Below are positions 25,746 to 33,907 of a DNA stretch of 64,000 bases, piece after piece (the first letter of the stretch is position 1; each line of letters starts with the position of its first letter). The stretch is from Stenotrophomonas indicatrix (GTDB lineage: Bacteria; Pseudomonadota; Gammaproteobacteria; Xanthomonadales; Xanthomonadaceae). The stretch lies in NCBI GenBank assembly GCA_041545745.1, contig CP168152.1, forward strand, positions 742,001-806,000, given 5' to 3'. A program made the translations under genes and the position numbers. The notes beneath the pieces are model-generated. The model saw only the letters and a list, made by a program, of their open reading frames with translations. It was not told the DNA's origin and did not search any database.

Positions 25746-26495
25746 ATGTCCCTTGAGTTTCTCGCCGATCCGAATGTCTGGTTGACCCTGTTCACCCTGA
25801 GCGCGCTGGAAATCGTGCTCGGCATCGACAACCTGGTGTTCATTTCCATTGCCGTCAGCAAGCTGCCGGAGAACCGCCGCCCGTTCGCACGCCGTCTCGG
25901 CATCGCCGTGGCCTGCATCACCCGTATCGGCCTGCTGGTCTCGCTGGCGTACCTGGCGCATATGCAGGCGAACCTGTTCACCGTGGCCGGCATGGGCATC
26001 TCCATCCGCGACCTGGTGCTGATCGTCGGTGGCCTGTTCCTGATCATCAAGGGCTGGATGGAGATCAAGGAGATGATCACCGGTGGCGAGGACGAGGACC
26101 CGACCACCACCAAGACCTCGGCGGTGTTCGGCTACGTGATCGCGCAGATCGCGGTCATCGACATCGTGTTCTCGCTGGATTCGGTGATCACCGCCGTCGG
26201 CATCGCCGACCACGTGCCGGTGATGGTGGCGGCGATCCTGTTGTCGGTGGCGGTGATGCTGCTGGCGGCCAACCCGCTGGGCCGCTTCATCGATGCCAAC
26301 CCGACCGTGAAGATGCTGGCCCTGGCCTTCATCCTGCTGATCGGCGCGGTGCTGATCCTGGACGGCCTGGACGTGCACGTGCCCAAGCCCTACATCTACG
26401 CCGCGATGGGCTTCTCGGTGCTGGTGGAGTGGCTGAACCTGCTGATGCGCCGCCGCGCACGCGAACACCACGTGCCGGGTGCTGGCGACTGGTAA
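25746..26495 (+). CDS. TerC-family inner-membrane protein
   Basis: A 249-residue polytopic membrane protein. Acidic family motifs lie inside helices: LEIVLGIDNLVFISI (residues 19-33) and AVIDIVFSLDSVITAVG (near 137-153). Members are linked to metal efflux, notably Mn2+, or tellurite tolerance; the exact ion here is unknown. Seven to eight helices are expected. It may be cotranscribed with dgkA and is followed by a strong hairpin terminator. Confidence 0.85.
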   Translation: MSLEFLADPNVWLTLFTLSALEIVLGIDNLVFISIAVSKLPENRRPFARRLGIAVACITRIGLLVSLAYLAHMQANLFTVAGMGISIRDLVLIVGGLFLIIKGWMEIKEMITGGEDEDPTTTKTSAVFGYVIAQIAVIDIVFSLDSVITAVGIADHVPVMVAAILLSVAVMLLAANPLGRFIDANPTVKMLALAFILLIGAVLILDGLDVHVPKPYIYAAMGFSVLVEWLNLLMRRRAREHHVPGAGDW

Positions 26496-26504
26496 GCAAT
26501 CCCC

Positions 26505-26537
26505 GAACCCCCGGCCAGCGCCGGGGGTTCTGCTTTC
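26505..26537 (+). terminator. Intrinsic terminator after the TerC gene
   Basis: A perfect 11-bp stem GAACCCCCGGC / GCCGGGGGTTC with a 4-nt loop is followed by TGCTTT, 9 bp past the stop codon. Confidence 0.85.
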
Positions 26538-26553
26538 CGGGCGCCGCTGCGTT

Positions 26554-26576
26554 CGCCGGGCATGGCCCGGCGCTAC
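26554..26576 (-). repeat. SMAG element
   Basis: Arms CGCCGGG/CCCGGCG with a GTAG head on the minus strand (26573-26576). It is located just past the terminator. Confidence 0.88.
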
Positions 26577-26702
26577 CCGGATGGCGACACTTGTGAATCG
26601 GGATCAACACTGTTTTCCCGCGTAGTGGCTTACTCCCGGCCGGCAAAGCGCGCAGGCTACGCGCTCATTTTCCACAGGGCCTGCCCCACGCAGGCAACCC
26701 CC

Positions 26703-27863
26703 ATGAATTCCAGAGCCGCATTGCTGGCACTCGCCGTCGGCGCATTCGCCATTGGCACCACCGAGTTCACCCCGATGGGCCTGTTGCCGGTCATCGCCAG
26801 CGGAGTGGGGGTCAGCATCCCCACTGCCGGCATGCTGATCACCGCCTACGCGGTGGGCGTGATGCTGGGCGCACCGGTGATGACCCTGCTGATGGGACGC
26901 TTCGGCAAGCGCACCGCGCTGATGCTGTTGATGTCGATCTTCGTGGTCGGCAACCTGCTGTCGGCGCTGGCCCCGAACTACGGCCTGCTGCTGTTGTCGC
27001 GCCTGGTCACCAGCCTCAACCACGGTGCCTTCTTCGGCATCGGTGCGGTGGTCGCCGCCAGCCTGGTGCCGAAGGACAAGCAGGCAGCGGCGGTGGCGAC
27101 GATGTTCATGGGCCTGACCATCGCCAACATCGGCGGCGTACCGCTGGCGACCTGGGTCGGCCAGCAGCTGGGGTGGCGCCTGGCCTTTGCCGGCACTGCT
27201 GTACTCGGCGTGGTGGCGATCACCGCGTTGGCCATGGCACTGCCGCCGTCGGCCGCGGGTGCACGCCCGGATGTTCGACGTGAACTGAAATCGATCATGC
27301 AGCCGCAGGTGCTGCTGGCGATGGCGACCACGGTGCTGGGCGCAGGCGCGATGTTCACCCTCTACACCTACGTGGCGCCGGTGTTGACCGAGTTGACCGG
27401 CGCGTCCAACGCCTTCATCGCGTTGTCGCTGGCACTGATCGGCATTGGTTTTACCTTCGGCAACGGCATCGGCGGACGCATGGCCGACTGGTCGCTGGAC
27501 GGTTCGACCCGCATCCTGCTGGCGGTTCTGGCGGCGCTGATGTTCGTGCTGCCACTGGCCTTCATGAATCACGCCACCGCAGCGCTTGGCGTGTTGCTGT
27601 TCGGTGCAGCGACCTTCGCCATCGTGCCGCCGCTGCAGATCCGGGTGATGCAGGCGGCGAGCGAGGCGCCGGGGCTGGCGTCGTCGATCAACGTCGGTGC
27701 GTTCAACCTCGGCAATGCACTGGGCGCGGCGCTGGGTGGTGCGGTGATCAGCCTGGGGCTGGGGTACGCGGCGATTCCGGTGGCCGGTGGCCTGCTGGCG
27801 GCGTCGGCGCTGCTGCTGGCGTGGCTGGGGCGTGCACGCGTGCCGGCGGCTGAGGCTTGCTGA
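26703..27863 (+). CDS. Major facilitator efflux transporter (DHA1, AraJ/NepI-like)
   Basis: A 386-residue, 12-helix inner-membrane exporter driven by the proton gradient. The start MNSRAALLALAVGAFAIGT is typical of the YdhP/AraJ/NepI group, with the TEFTPMGLLP motif in helix 1. MFS motif A appears as LLMGRFGKRTALML after helix 2. The upstream in-frame extension of 47 codons spans SMAG DNA and is rejected. Substrates in this group range from purine nucleosides to sugars and drugs, so no firm prediction is made. Confidence 0.85.
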   Translation: MNSRAALLALAVGAFAIGTTEFTPMGLLPVIASGVGVSIPTAGMLITAYAVGVMLGAPVMTLLMGRFGKRTALMLLMSIFVVGNLLSALAPNYGLLLLSRLVTSLNHGAFFGIGAVVAASLVPKDKQAAAVATMFMGLTIANIGGVPLATWVGQQLGWRLAFAGTAVLGVVAITALAMALPPSAAGARPDVRRELKSIMQPQVLLAMATTVLGAGAMFTLYTYVAPVLTELTGASNAFIALSLALIGIGFTFGNGIGGRMADWSLDGSTRILLAVLAALMFVLPLAFMNHATAALGVLLFGAATFAIVPPLQIRVMQAASEAPGLASSINVGAFNLGNALGAALGGAVISLGLGYAAIPVAGGLLAASALLLAWLGRARVPAAEAC

Positions 27864-27949
27864 GAGATGTGTTCCGGCAGGGCTGCGCCCTGCACCCGCA
27901 GGCCGGAGCAACAGCCAGAGCAACGTCAAAAGCGGGTTTGCTGTGGGAT

Positions 27950-28051
27950 GGCGGGGTGGGTCAGCTTGCGGGGGACGCTGCAAGTACGTCCCTGTAAGCT
28001 CGGTCGCGCCATCCATGGCGCTCATGCCCCCGCAAGCTGACCCACCCCGCC
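27950..28051 (+). repeat. Long structured repeat, copy A
   Basis: Perfect 25-bp arms (27950-27974 and 28027-28051) enclose exactly 52 nt. The interior starts ACGCTGCAAGTACGTCCCTG and contains an inner hairpin GCGCCA-TCCA-TGGCGC (28006-28021). The box GACAGATTTCC follows 4 bp after the right arm. It is homologous to copies B, C and D in this window and unlike SMAG. Confidence 0.85.
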
Positions 28052-28097
28052 TTCGACAGATTTCCGCGACCTGTCGGGACGGCGTTCTGTGCTGTTG

Positions 28098-28121
28098 GTA
28101 GGTGTCGACCTTGGTCGACAC
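28098..28121 (+). repeat. SMAG element
   Basis: A GTAG head followed by stem GTGTCGACC/GGTCGACAC, between long hairpins A and B. Confidence 0.85.
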
Positions 28122-28196
28122 AAATGTCTGAAGAATCGGTTTTCGCTTTTGATTTTTTTCTTTTGATCTTCCCGCGGTGCGCAGGAAATTGTCCGT

Positions 28197-28300
28197 GGCC
28201 GGGAGGGTGGGTTGGCTGGGGGCGTAAGCGCCAAGGATGGCGCGCCCGAGCCTACAAGGACGTATTCACGGCGTCCCCCAGCCCACTCACCCTCCCGGCC
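28197..28300 (-). repeat. Long structured repeat, copy B
   Basis: Arms of 26 bp (28197-28222 and 28275-28300) match at 24 of 26 positions and enclose 52 nt. Read on the minus strand, the interior is ACGCCGTGAATACGTCCTTG and onward, with inner hairpin GCGCCA-TCCT-TGGCGC and tail box GACAATTTCC. It faces copy A. Confidence 0.85.
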
Positions 28301-28433
28301 CACCCCGATATCCAGCAGACATAACCACGCGGAGGGGGCGGCGCCCGATGGCCGACGACGGCCGACACTCTCCACACGCCCGTTAACACCGACCATGGCA
28401 TGCTCGGCGCTCAGTCCACCCGGAGCCTTGGCC

Positions 28434-29051
28434 ATGCGCCTGTTGACCCGCCTCATTCCCCTGTTGCTGCTGGCCTCCCTGCTGTCCGGCTGCGGCTACA
28501 ACGCCATCCAGCAGAAGGACGAAGCGGTCAAGGCCAGCTGGTCCGAAGTGCTCAACCAGTACAAGCGCCGCGCCGACCTGGTGCCCAACCTGGTGCAGAC
28601 CGTGAAGGGTTTTGCCAGCCAGGAAGAGCGCGTGCTGACTGAAGTCACCAACGCCCGTTCGCGTGTGGGCCAGATCAACGTCAACGCCGACGATGAAGCC
28701 TCGCTCAAGCAGTTCCAGCAGGCCCAGGGTGAACTGGGCAGCGCGCTGTCGCGCCTGCTGGTGGTTACCGAGAACTACCCGGTGCTGAAGTCCGACCAGA
28801 ACTTCCGCGATCTGCAGGCGCAGCTGGAAGGTACCGAGAACCGCATCACCGTCGCCCGTGGCCGCTACATCCAGCAGGTGCAGGACTACAACACCTACAT
28901 CCGCTCGTTCCCGCAGTTGATCACCGCCAAGATCTTCGGCTACCAGCCCAAGCCGAACTTCACCGTGGAAAACGAAGCGCAGATCTCCAACGCGCCGGCG
29001 GTTGATTTCGGCAACGCGCCGCAGCAGCCAGCCCCGGCCCCGGGCCACTGA
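28434..29051 (+). CDS. lemA: LemA family lipoprotein
   Basis: A 205-residue protein with an N-terminal hydrophobic segment ending in the lipobox LLSGC (Cys20), so it is probably a lipoprotein. The LemA domain follows: YNAIQQKDEAVKASWSEV, then DLVPNLVQTVKGFA and the coiled helices up to about residue 180. The tail is proline- and alanine-rich. LemA function is unclear. The gene leads a three-gene set with two TPM-domain proteins, a linkage widespread in bacteria and suggesting a membrane-associated complex. Confidence 0.92.
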   Translation: MRLLTRLIPLLLLASLLSGCGYNAIQQKDEAVKASWSEVLNQYKRRADLVPNLVQTVKGFASQEERVLTEVTNARSRVGQINVNADDEASLKQFQQAQGELGSALSRLLVVTENYPVLKSDQNFRDLQAQLEGTENRITVARGRYIQQVQDYNTYIRSFPQLITAKIFGYQPKPNFTVENEAQISNAPAVDFGNAPQQPAPAPGH

Positions 29052-29054
29052 CCG

Positions 29055-29921
29055 ATGCGCCTGGCCGCCACACTGCTGGCCCTGCTGTTGTGGCTGCCGT
29101 TGGGCGTGCAGGCGCAGACGCTGGCGCCCATCCCGGCGCTGGATTCGCCGGTGGTCGATACCACCGGCACCCTGGACGCCGCACAGAAGCAGGCGCTGGT
29201 GGAGCAGGCGTTGGACCTGCAGCAGCGCAAGGGCAGCCAGATGCAGGTGCTGGTGGTGCCGACCACGCAGCCGGAAGACATCGCCCAGTACACCACCCGG
29301 GTGTTCGACCAGTGGCAGATCGGTCGCAAGGGCGTGGATGACGGCGTGCTGCTGGTAGTGGCCAAGGACGATCGGCGGGTGCGCATTGAACCGGGCTATG
29401 GCCTGGAAGGCGCCATTCCCGATGCGATCGCCAACCGGGTGATCCAGGAATACCTGGTGCCACGCTTCCGCGCCAACGACTATGCCGGTGGCATCACCGA
29501 CGCCACGGCGATGCTGGTGAAGATCATCGACGGCGAGCCGCTGCCGGCGCCGGTCAGCAGCCAGCAGGGACGCGCCCCCGACGGCGGCGGCGATACCTGG
29601 TTCCTGGCGTTGTTCATCGGCGTGTTCGCCGGCAGCATCCTGCGTGGCGTGTTCTCGCGGGTACCGCGTCCGCTGCGCGGCCTGCTCGGTGGCGCCGGTG
29701 CGGCCGTTGCTGCCTTCCTGTTCACCTCCACACTGCTGGCCAGTGGCCTGGCCGGCGTGGTTGGCCTGGTGGTGGCGATGCTGTCCGGCCATCCGGGGCG
29801 CTTCGCCGGCGGTGGCGGTTGGGGCGGAGGCAGTTGGGGTGGCGGCGGTTTCGGCGGTGGCGGCGGCTGGGGCGGCGGGGGGGGCCGTTCCGGCGGCGGC
29901 GGCGCCTCGGGAGGCTGGTGA
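29055..29921 (+). CDS. TPM-domain membrane protein, glycine-rich tail (YgcG family)
   Basis: A 288-residue protein with signal peptide (residues 1-22, ending VQAQ), TPM domain at about 28-150 (VVDTTGTLDAAQKQALVEQA, GVDDGVLLVVAKDDRRVRIE, GYGLEGAIPDA), two membrane helices near 175-240 and a Gly/Ser/Trp tail of about 40 residues. The TPM phosphatase-like fold is thought to act at the envelope. It starts 3 bp after lemA and overlaps the next gene by one base. Confidence 0.88.
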   Translation: MRLAATLLALLLWLPLGVQAQTLAPIPALDSPVVDTTGTLDAAQKQALVEQALDLQQRKGSQMQVLVVPTTQPEDIAQYTTRVFDQWQIGRKGVDDGVLLVVAKDDRRVRIEPGYGLEGAIPDAIANRVIQEYLVPRFRANDYAGGITDATAMLVKIIDGEPLPAPVSSQQGRAPDGGGDTWFLALFIGVFAGSILRGVFSRVPRPLRGLLGGAGAAVAAFLFTSTLLASGLAGVVGLVVAMLSGHPGRFAGGGGWGGGSWGGGGFGGGGGWGGGGGRSGGGGASGGW

Positions 29922-30415
29922 TGATCCAACGTCTGTGCAGGCATCTGTTTTCGCCATCGGTACGGCGGGCGTTCCCGCCGGCCACGCTGCAGGCGATCAC
30001 CGAGGCGATCGCCGCCGGCGAGCAGCGCCATGGTGGCCAGGTGATGTTCGCGGTCGAGGCCGATCTGCCGCTGCACGCACTGTGGCACAAGGTCACCCCG
30101 CGGCAGGCGGCCGAGCATGCCTTCGCGCGCCTGCGCACCTGGGATACCGCGCACAACAACGGCGTGCTGATCTACCTGCTGCTGGCCGACCATGCCATCG
30201 AGATCGTCGCCGACCGCGGCCTGCAGGGGCGGGTCGCGCCCGAGCAATGGCAGCGGGTCTGCACGCATCTGCGCGAAGGCCTGCGCGGCTCGCAGCCGGT
30301 GGCGGCGCTGCGCGATGCCATCGACGAGGTCTCCTCCCTGCTGGAAGGGCACTTTCCGGCCTCGGCGCGGTCCGATCAGAACGGCCTGCCGGACACGCCG
30401 CAGATCCTGGGCTGA
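29921..30415 (+). CDS. TPM-domain protein, soluble
   Basis: A 164-residue protein with a TPM domain (AITEAIAAGEQRHGGQVMFA, then TAHNNGVLIYLLLADHAIEI and IVADRGLQGRV) but no signal peptide and no glycine tail. It overlaps the previous stop by one base (TGATG), implying coupled translation. It is likely a partner of the membrane TPM protein and LemA; its activity is unknown. Confidence 0.85.
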   Translation: MIQRLCRHLFSPSVRRAFPPATLQAITEAIAAGEQRHGGQVMFAVEADLPLHALWHKVTPRQAAEHAFARLRTWDTAHNNGVLIYLLLADHAIEIVADRGLQGRVAPEQWQRVCTHLREGLRGSQPVAALRDAIDEVSSLLEGHFPASARSDQNGLPDTPQILG

Positions 30416-30499
30416 AGCCCGGCAATCGGGCGACGGCGGCCACCACGAGGCCGCTCCCGGGCGGCGCTAGAATATCGGCATCCCTGCAAGGCGCCCTTC

Positions 30500-31387
30500 A
30501 TGATCTATTTCCACGACATCGACCCCATCGCCCTCTCGTTGGGACCGATCAAGGTGCACTGGTACGGCATCATGTACCTGCTCGGTTTCACCGCTGCCTG
30601 GCTGTTGGGGCGCAAGCGGATCGCCGACGGGCGCCTCCCGGGCGTCGATGCCAACGGCTTCTCCGACCTGCTGTTCTACGCCATGCTCGGCGTGGTGCTG
30701 GGCGGCCGCATCGGCTACATGCTGTTCTACGCGCTGGGCGATTTCCTGCACAACCCGCTGCTGCTGTTCAAGGTGTGGGATGGCGGCATGAGCTTCCACG
30801 GCGGCCTGCTCGGCGTGATCGCGGCCTGCTGGTGGTGGTCGCGCAAGCATGCGCTGCATTTCTTCGACACCATGGATTTCATGGCGCCGCTGGTACCGCT
30901 GGGCCTGGGCTTTGGCCGCATCGGCAACTTCATCGGTGCCGAACTGTGGGGCAAGTACACCGGCGGCAGCTGGGGCGTGGTGTTCCCGTCCGGCCTGCCG
31001 GCGCCGCTGAACCAGCTCGACCACGCCACCCTGCAGTCGCAGTTCGCCAGTGGTGCGCTCAACCAGTTCGCCCGCCATCCCTCGCAGTTGTATGAAGCGC
31101 TGTTGGAAGGGCTGGTGATGTTCGCGGTGTTGTGGACGGTGTCGGCCAAGCCGCGCCATCGCTATCTCATCGGCGGCCTGTTCGCGCTGCTGTATGGCAT
31201 CTTCCGCTTCGCCGTCGAGTTCGTGCGCATGCCCGACAACGGCGTCTATGTGGCCTTCGGCTGGCTGACCAAGGGCCAGATCCTGTGCGTGCCGCTGATC
31301 GCCTTCGGCCTGGTGCTGCTGGTGATGTCGCGCCGCGCGCCGGTGCTGCAGCCGCAGCCGCTGGTGGCGGCGGAGGGCAAGGCATGA
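30500..31387 (+). CDS. lgt: Prolipoprotein diacylglyceryl transferase
   Basis: An inner-membrane enzyme, 295 residues, that transfers diacylglycerol from phosphatidylglycerol to the lipobox cysteine of prolipoproteins, such as LemA and the DUF1287 protein in this window. Motifs: [12 protein letters not shown], the HGG block [24 protein letters not shown] (Lgt signature) and [16 protein letters not shown] box 30 bp upstream may be its -10. The stop overlaps thyA by 4 bp. Confidence 0.96.
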   Translation: MIYFHDIDPIALSLGPIKVHWYGIMYLLGFTAAWLLGRKRIADGRLPGVDANGFSDLLFYAMLGVVLGGRIGYMLFYALGDFLHNPLLLFKVWDGGMSFHGGLLGVIAACWWWSRKHALHFFDTMDFMAPLVPLGLGFGRIGNFIGAELWGKYTGGSWGVVFPSGLPAPLNQLDHATLQSQFASGALNQFARHPSQLYEALLEGLVMFAVLWTVSAKPRHRYLIGGLFALLYGIFRFAVEFVRMPDNGVYVAFGWLTKGQILCVPLIAFGLVLLVMSRRAPVLQPQPLVAAEGKA

Positions 31388-32178
31388 AGGCCTACCTGGA
31401 CCTGCTCTCGCATGTGCTCGAACACGGCGCGGAGAAGAGCGACCGCACCGGTACCGGCACCCGCAGCGTGTTCGGTTGGCAGATGCGCTTCAACCTCAAC
31501 GACGGCTTCCCGCTGGTCACCACCAAGAAGCTGCACCTGCGCTCGATCATCCACGAGCTGCTGTGGTTCCTGAAGGGCGATACCAACATCGGTTACCTGA
31601 AGGACAACCAGGTGCGCATCTGGGACGAGTGGGCCGATGAGAACGGTGACCTCGGCCCGGTATACGGCAAGCAGTGGCGCAGCTGGGCCACGGCCAACGG
31701 CGGCGAGATCGACCAGATGCAGTGGCTGGTGGAGGAGATCCAGCGCAATCCGGATTCGCGGCGGCTGGTGGTCAGTGCCTGGAACGTGGGCGAGCTTTCG
31801 CAGATGGCGTTGATGCCGTGCCACAACCTGTTCCAGTTCTACGTGGTCGACGGCAAGCTCAGCTGCCAGCTGTACCAGCGCAGTGGCGACATTTTCCTCG
31901 GCGTGCCGTTCAATATCGCCAGCTACGCACTGCTGACCCACATGGTGGCGCAGGCCACCGGTCTGGGCGTCGGCGATTTCGTGCACACGCTGGGCGATGC
32001 GCACCTGTATTCGAACCACTTCGAGCAGGCCCGCGAGCAGCTGTCGCGTGAACCGCGCGCGCTGCCGAAGTTGTGGCTGAACCCGGAGGTGACCGATCTG
32101 TTCGGCTTCCAGTTCAACGACATCCGCATTGATGGCTACGATCCGCATCCGGCGATCAAGGCGCCGGTGGCGGTATGA
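31384..32178 (+). CDS. thyA: Thymidylate synthase
   Basis: A 264-residue enzyme, the same length as the E. coli protein, that converts dUMP to dTMP with methylene-tetrahydrofolate. Motifs: [19 protein letters not shown], the catalytic cysteine in [30 protein letters not shown] and GDAHLYSNH. It overlaps lgt (ATGA), and folA lies two genes downstream, which regenerates the folate oxidised by ThyA, so the unit couples dTMP synthesis with folate recycling. Confidence 0.97.
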   Translation: MKAYLDLLSHVLEHGAEKSDRTGTGTRSVFGWQMRFNLNDGFPLVTTKKLHLRSIIHELLWFLKGDTNIGYLKDNQVRIWDEWADENGDLGPVYGKQWRSWATANGGEIDQMQWLVEEIQRNPDSRRLVVSAWNVGELSQMALMPCHNLFQFYVVDGKLSCQLYQRSGDIFLGVPFNIASYALLTHMVAQATGLGVGDFVHTLGDAHLYSNHFEQAREQLSREPRALPKLWLNPEVTDLFGFQFNDIRIDGYDPHPAIKAPVAV

Positions 32179-32738
32179 GTGCGCGCCCACGCCTTGCGGC
32201 GCTGCTGGCGTTGGCCGGTCTGGCGCCGCTGAGCCTGGCCCAGGCGGCGCCTGCAGACACCCTCGCATTGGCCCGGCAGGTCAACGAGCAGATCGTGCAC
32301 CAGCACATGCGCGGGGAATTGCAGGCCTTCGTCCGGACGCTTGATGGCAGCGCCCCATTGCCTGGCGACATGCCGGCCGGCTGCCAGGCGCAGGCGCGCG
32401 AGGCGGTGACCGGCATGTACGCGGCGATGGCCGAGCACCTGAAGGCTGGCATCGAAGAGCCCGCCTACCAGCATGAGCTCGAGCAGCGCCTGGCGATGGT
32501 TTATTCCAGCAAGGATCTGCAGCGATTCCTGGCGCGCAGCGGCAGCACCGACGTTGCCACGCTGTCCAGCGACATCCTGTCGGGACCGGGCCTGAAGGAG
32601 ATCGAGGACGCGCAGATGCAGAAGATCCTCGAAGGCCTGGACGAGAATTCCACGTCGAACCCGGCGCTGGCTGCGGCGCTGCGCGCGGCCGGTGCCGCCA
32701 ACGAGGCCTGTAGACGCCTGCAGATCGATGCCGGCTGA
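32175..32738 (+). CDS. Secreted DUF2059 domain protein
   Basis: A 187-residue exported protein with a signal peptide (about residues 1-24, ending AQAAP). The mature part is helical, with [20 protein letters not shown] and [17 protein letters not shown] resembling DUF2059 proteins, and it ends with a single cysteine pair candidate (C74 and C180 region). It overlaps thyA by 4 bp, and folA starts 12 bp downstream. Function unknown. Its position inside a thymidylate operon is probably only transcriptional. Confidence 0.75.
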   Translation: MSARPRLAALLALAGLAPLSLAQAAPADTLALARQVNEQIVHQHMRGELQAFVRTLDGSAPLPGDMPAGCQAQAREAVTGMYAAMAEHLKAGIEEPAYQHELEQRLAMVYSSKDLQRFLARSGSTDVATLSSDILSGPGLKEIEDAQMQKILEGLDENSTSNPALAAALRAAGAANEACRRLQIDAG

Positions 32739-32750
32739 GGAGGCCGCACC

Positions 32751-33242
32751 ATGAAACTTTCAATGATCGTTGCACTGGATCGCAATCGCGGCATCGGCCA
32801 GGGCAATGCCATGCCCTGGCATCTGCCGGACGACTTCAAGCACTTCAAGGCACTGACCCTGGGCAAGCCGATCCTGATGGGGCGCAAGACCGCCGAATCG
32901 ATCGGCCGCGTGCTGCCGGGGCGGACCAACCTGGTGCTGACCCGCAGCGGCCAGGTGCCGTTCGAGGGCATGCGTGCGGTGGCCTCGCTGGACGAGGCGA
33001 AAGCGATTGCGGAAGGCGAGGGTGCCAGCGAACTGTGCATCATCGGCGGTGGTGAGATCTTCCATCAGCTGCTGGACCAGGCCAGCGACCTGTATCTGAC
33101 CTGGGTCGACGCCGAAGTCCCCGCCGACACCCATTTCCCCGAGGTGGACGCGCAGGACTGGCAGGAAGTGAGCAGCGAGCCGCACCCGACTGACGAACGC
33201 CACGCCTACGCGTTCCGCTTCGTACATTACGTGCGCCGCTGA
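32751..33242 (+). CDS. folA: Dihydrofolate reductase
   Basis: A 163-residue enzyme that reduces dihydrofolate to tetrahydrofolate, the trimethoprim target. Motifs: ALDRNRGIGQGNAMPWHLPD with the catalytic acid in PDDFKHFK, MGRKTAESIGRVLPGR for NADPH, and IIGGGEIFHQ. GAGGAGG precedes the start. It ends convergent with the apaH cluster, as in E. coli, but with an extra gene between. Confidence 0.97.
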   Translation: MKLSMIVALDRNRGIGQGNAMPWHLPDDFKHFKALTLGKPILMGRKTAESIGRVLPGRTNLVLTRSGQVPFEGMRAVASLDEAKAIAEGEGASELCIIGGGEIFHQLLDQASDLYLTWVDAEVPADTHFPEVDAQDWQEVSSEPHPTDERHAYAFRFVHYVRR

Positions 33243-33250
33243 TCACGGCG

Positions 33251-33907
33251 CTACAGGATCGTTTGCGGCATCCGGTAATGCCCAATGATCGCGTGCTGGA
33301 ACAGCAGGTTCTCTTCCCGCGTACCGCGCGCGATGTTGTGCAGTACCAGCGGGGTGCCATCGGCCAGGTGCCGGTCGGAGACGATACCCACGTGCAGCAG
33401 GCCGTTGCCGTTGAGCTTCCAGGCCACGATGTCGCCGGCAGCGAAATCGCTGGCGCGGGCACTGATCGGTTGCTGCCAGCCCTGGCGATCGAACCAGCGC
33501 ATCAGGTTGGGCACGCGTCGATGGTCGATGTTCCGGTCCGGTCGTGAAAGTCCCCACAGCGCCGGATAGGCGCTGAAATCAGCGCGCATGTCTTCGTTGA
33601 CGCGGACCTGCAGGTCCAGCCCTTGCGTACGCAGGGCGCGGACCACTACGTCGGTGCATACGCCGCGATCAGCGGGCACGTCGCCACCGGGGTAGGCCAG
33701 CACCTGATAGGCAGGGTCGTAGCGGGTGGTGATGCCGATCTGCGCGCGCGCGGCTGCGACCAACGGTGGCGAGAGTGTCGGTGCCGTTGCAGAGGCGGCG
33801 GACTTGTCAGCGCCGGCGGTCGCTGGCGACGACGTTGGCTTGCAGCCGCTGGCCAGGGCCAGCGTCAGCAGCAGCACCGTCCATGGTGCGCGGTTGCCCG
33901 GCTTCAT
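33251..33907 (-). CDS. DUF1287 lipoprotein
   Basis: A 218-residue protein with lipobox LALASGC (Cys22) and a low-complexity linker rich in A, S, T and P (residues 23-50). The DUF1287 domain has GVCTDVVVRALR, a possible Cys nucleophile, then WGLSRPDRNIDHRRVPNL and GDIVAWKLNGNGLLHVGIVS, where the His resembles an NlpC/P60-like amidase site. A cell-wall amidase activity is inference. Its start overlaps the apaH stop by 4 bp, and it sits in the otherwise conserved apaH/folA junction. Confidence 0.8.
   Translation of the reverse strand: MKPGNRAPWTVLLLTLALASGCKPTSSPATAGADKSAASATAPTLSPPLVAAARAQIGITTRYDPAYQVLAYPGGDVPADRGVCTDVVVRALRTQGLDLQVRVNEDMRADFSAYPALWGLSRPDRNIDHRRVPNLMRWFDRQGWQQPISARASDFAAGDIVAWKLNGNGLLHVGIVSDRHLADGTPLVLHNIARGTREENLLFQHAIIGHYRMPQTIL

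Larger units (their letters stand above)
27864..28433. other. 570-bp non-coding region with two long hairpins and a SMAG
   Basis: No plausible gene is seen. The region holds long hairpin A (27950-28051, plus), a SMAG element (28098-28121), a T-rich stretch (28140-28170) and long hairpin B (28197-28300, minus). The lemA promoter should lie in the last 130 bp, but no clear hexamers were found. Confidence 0.7.
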
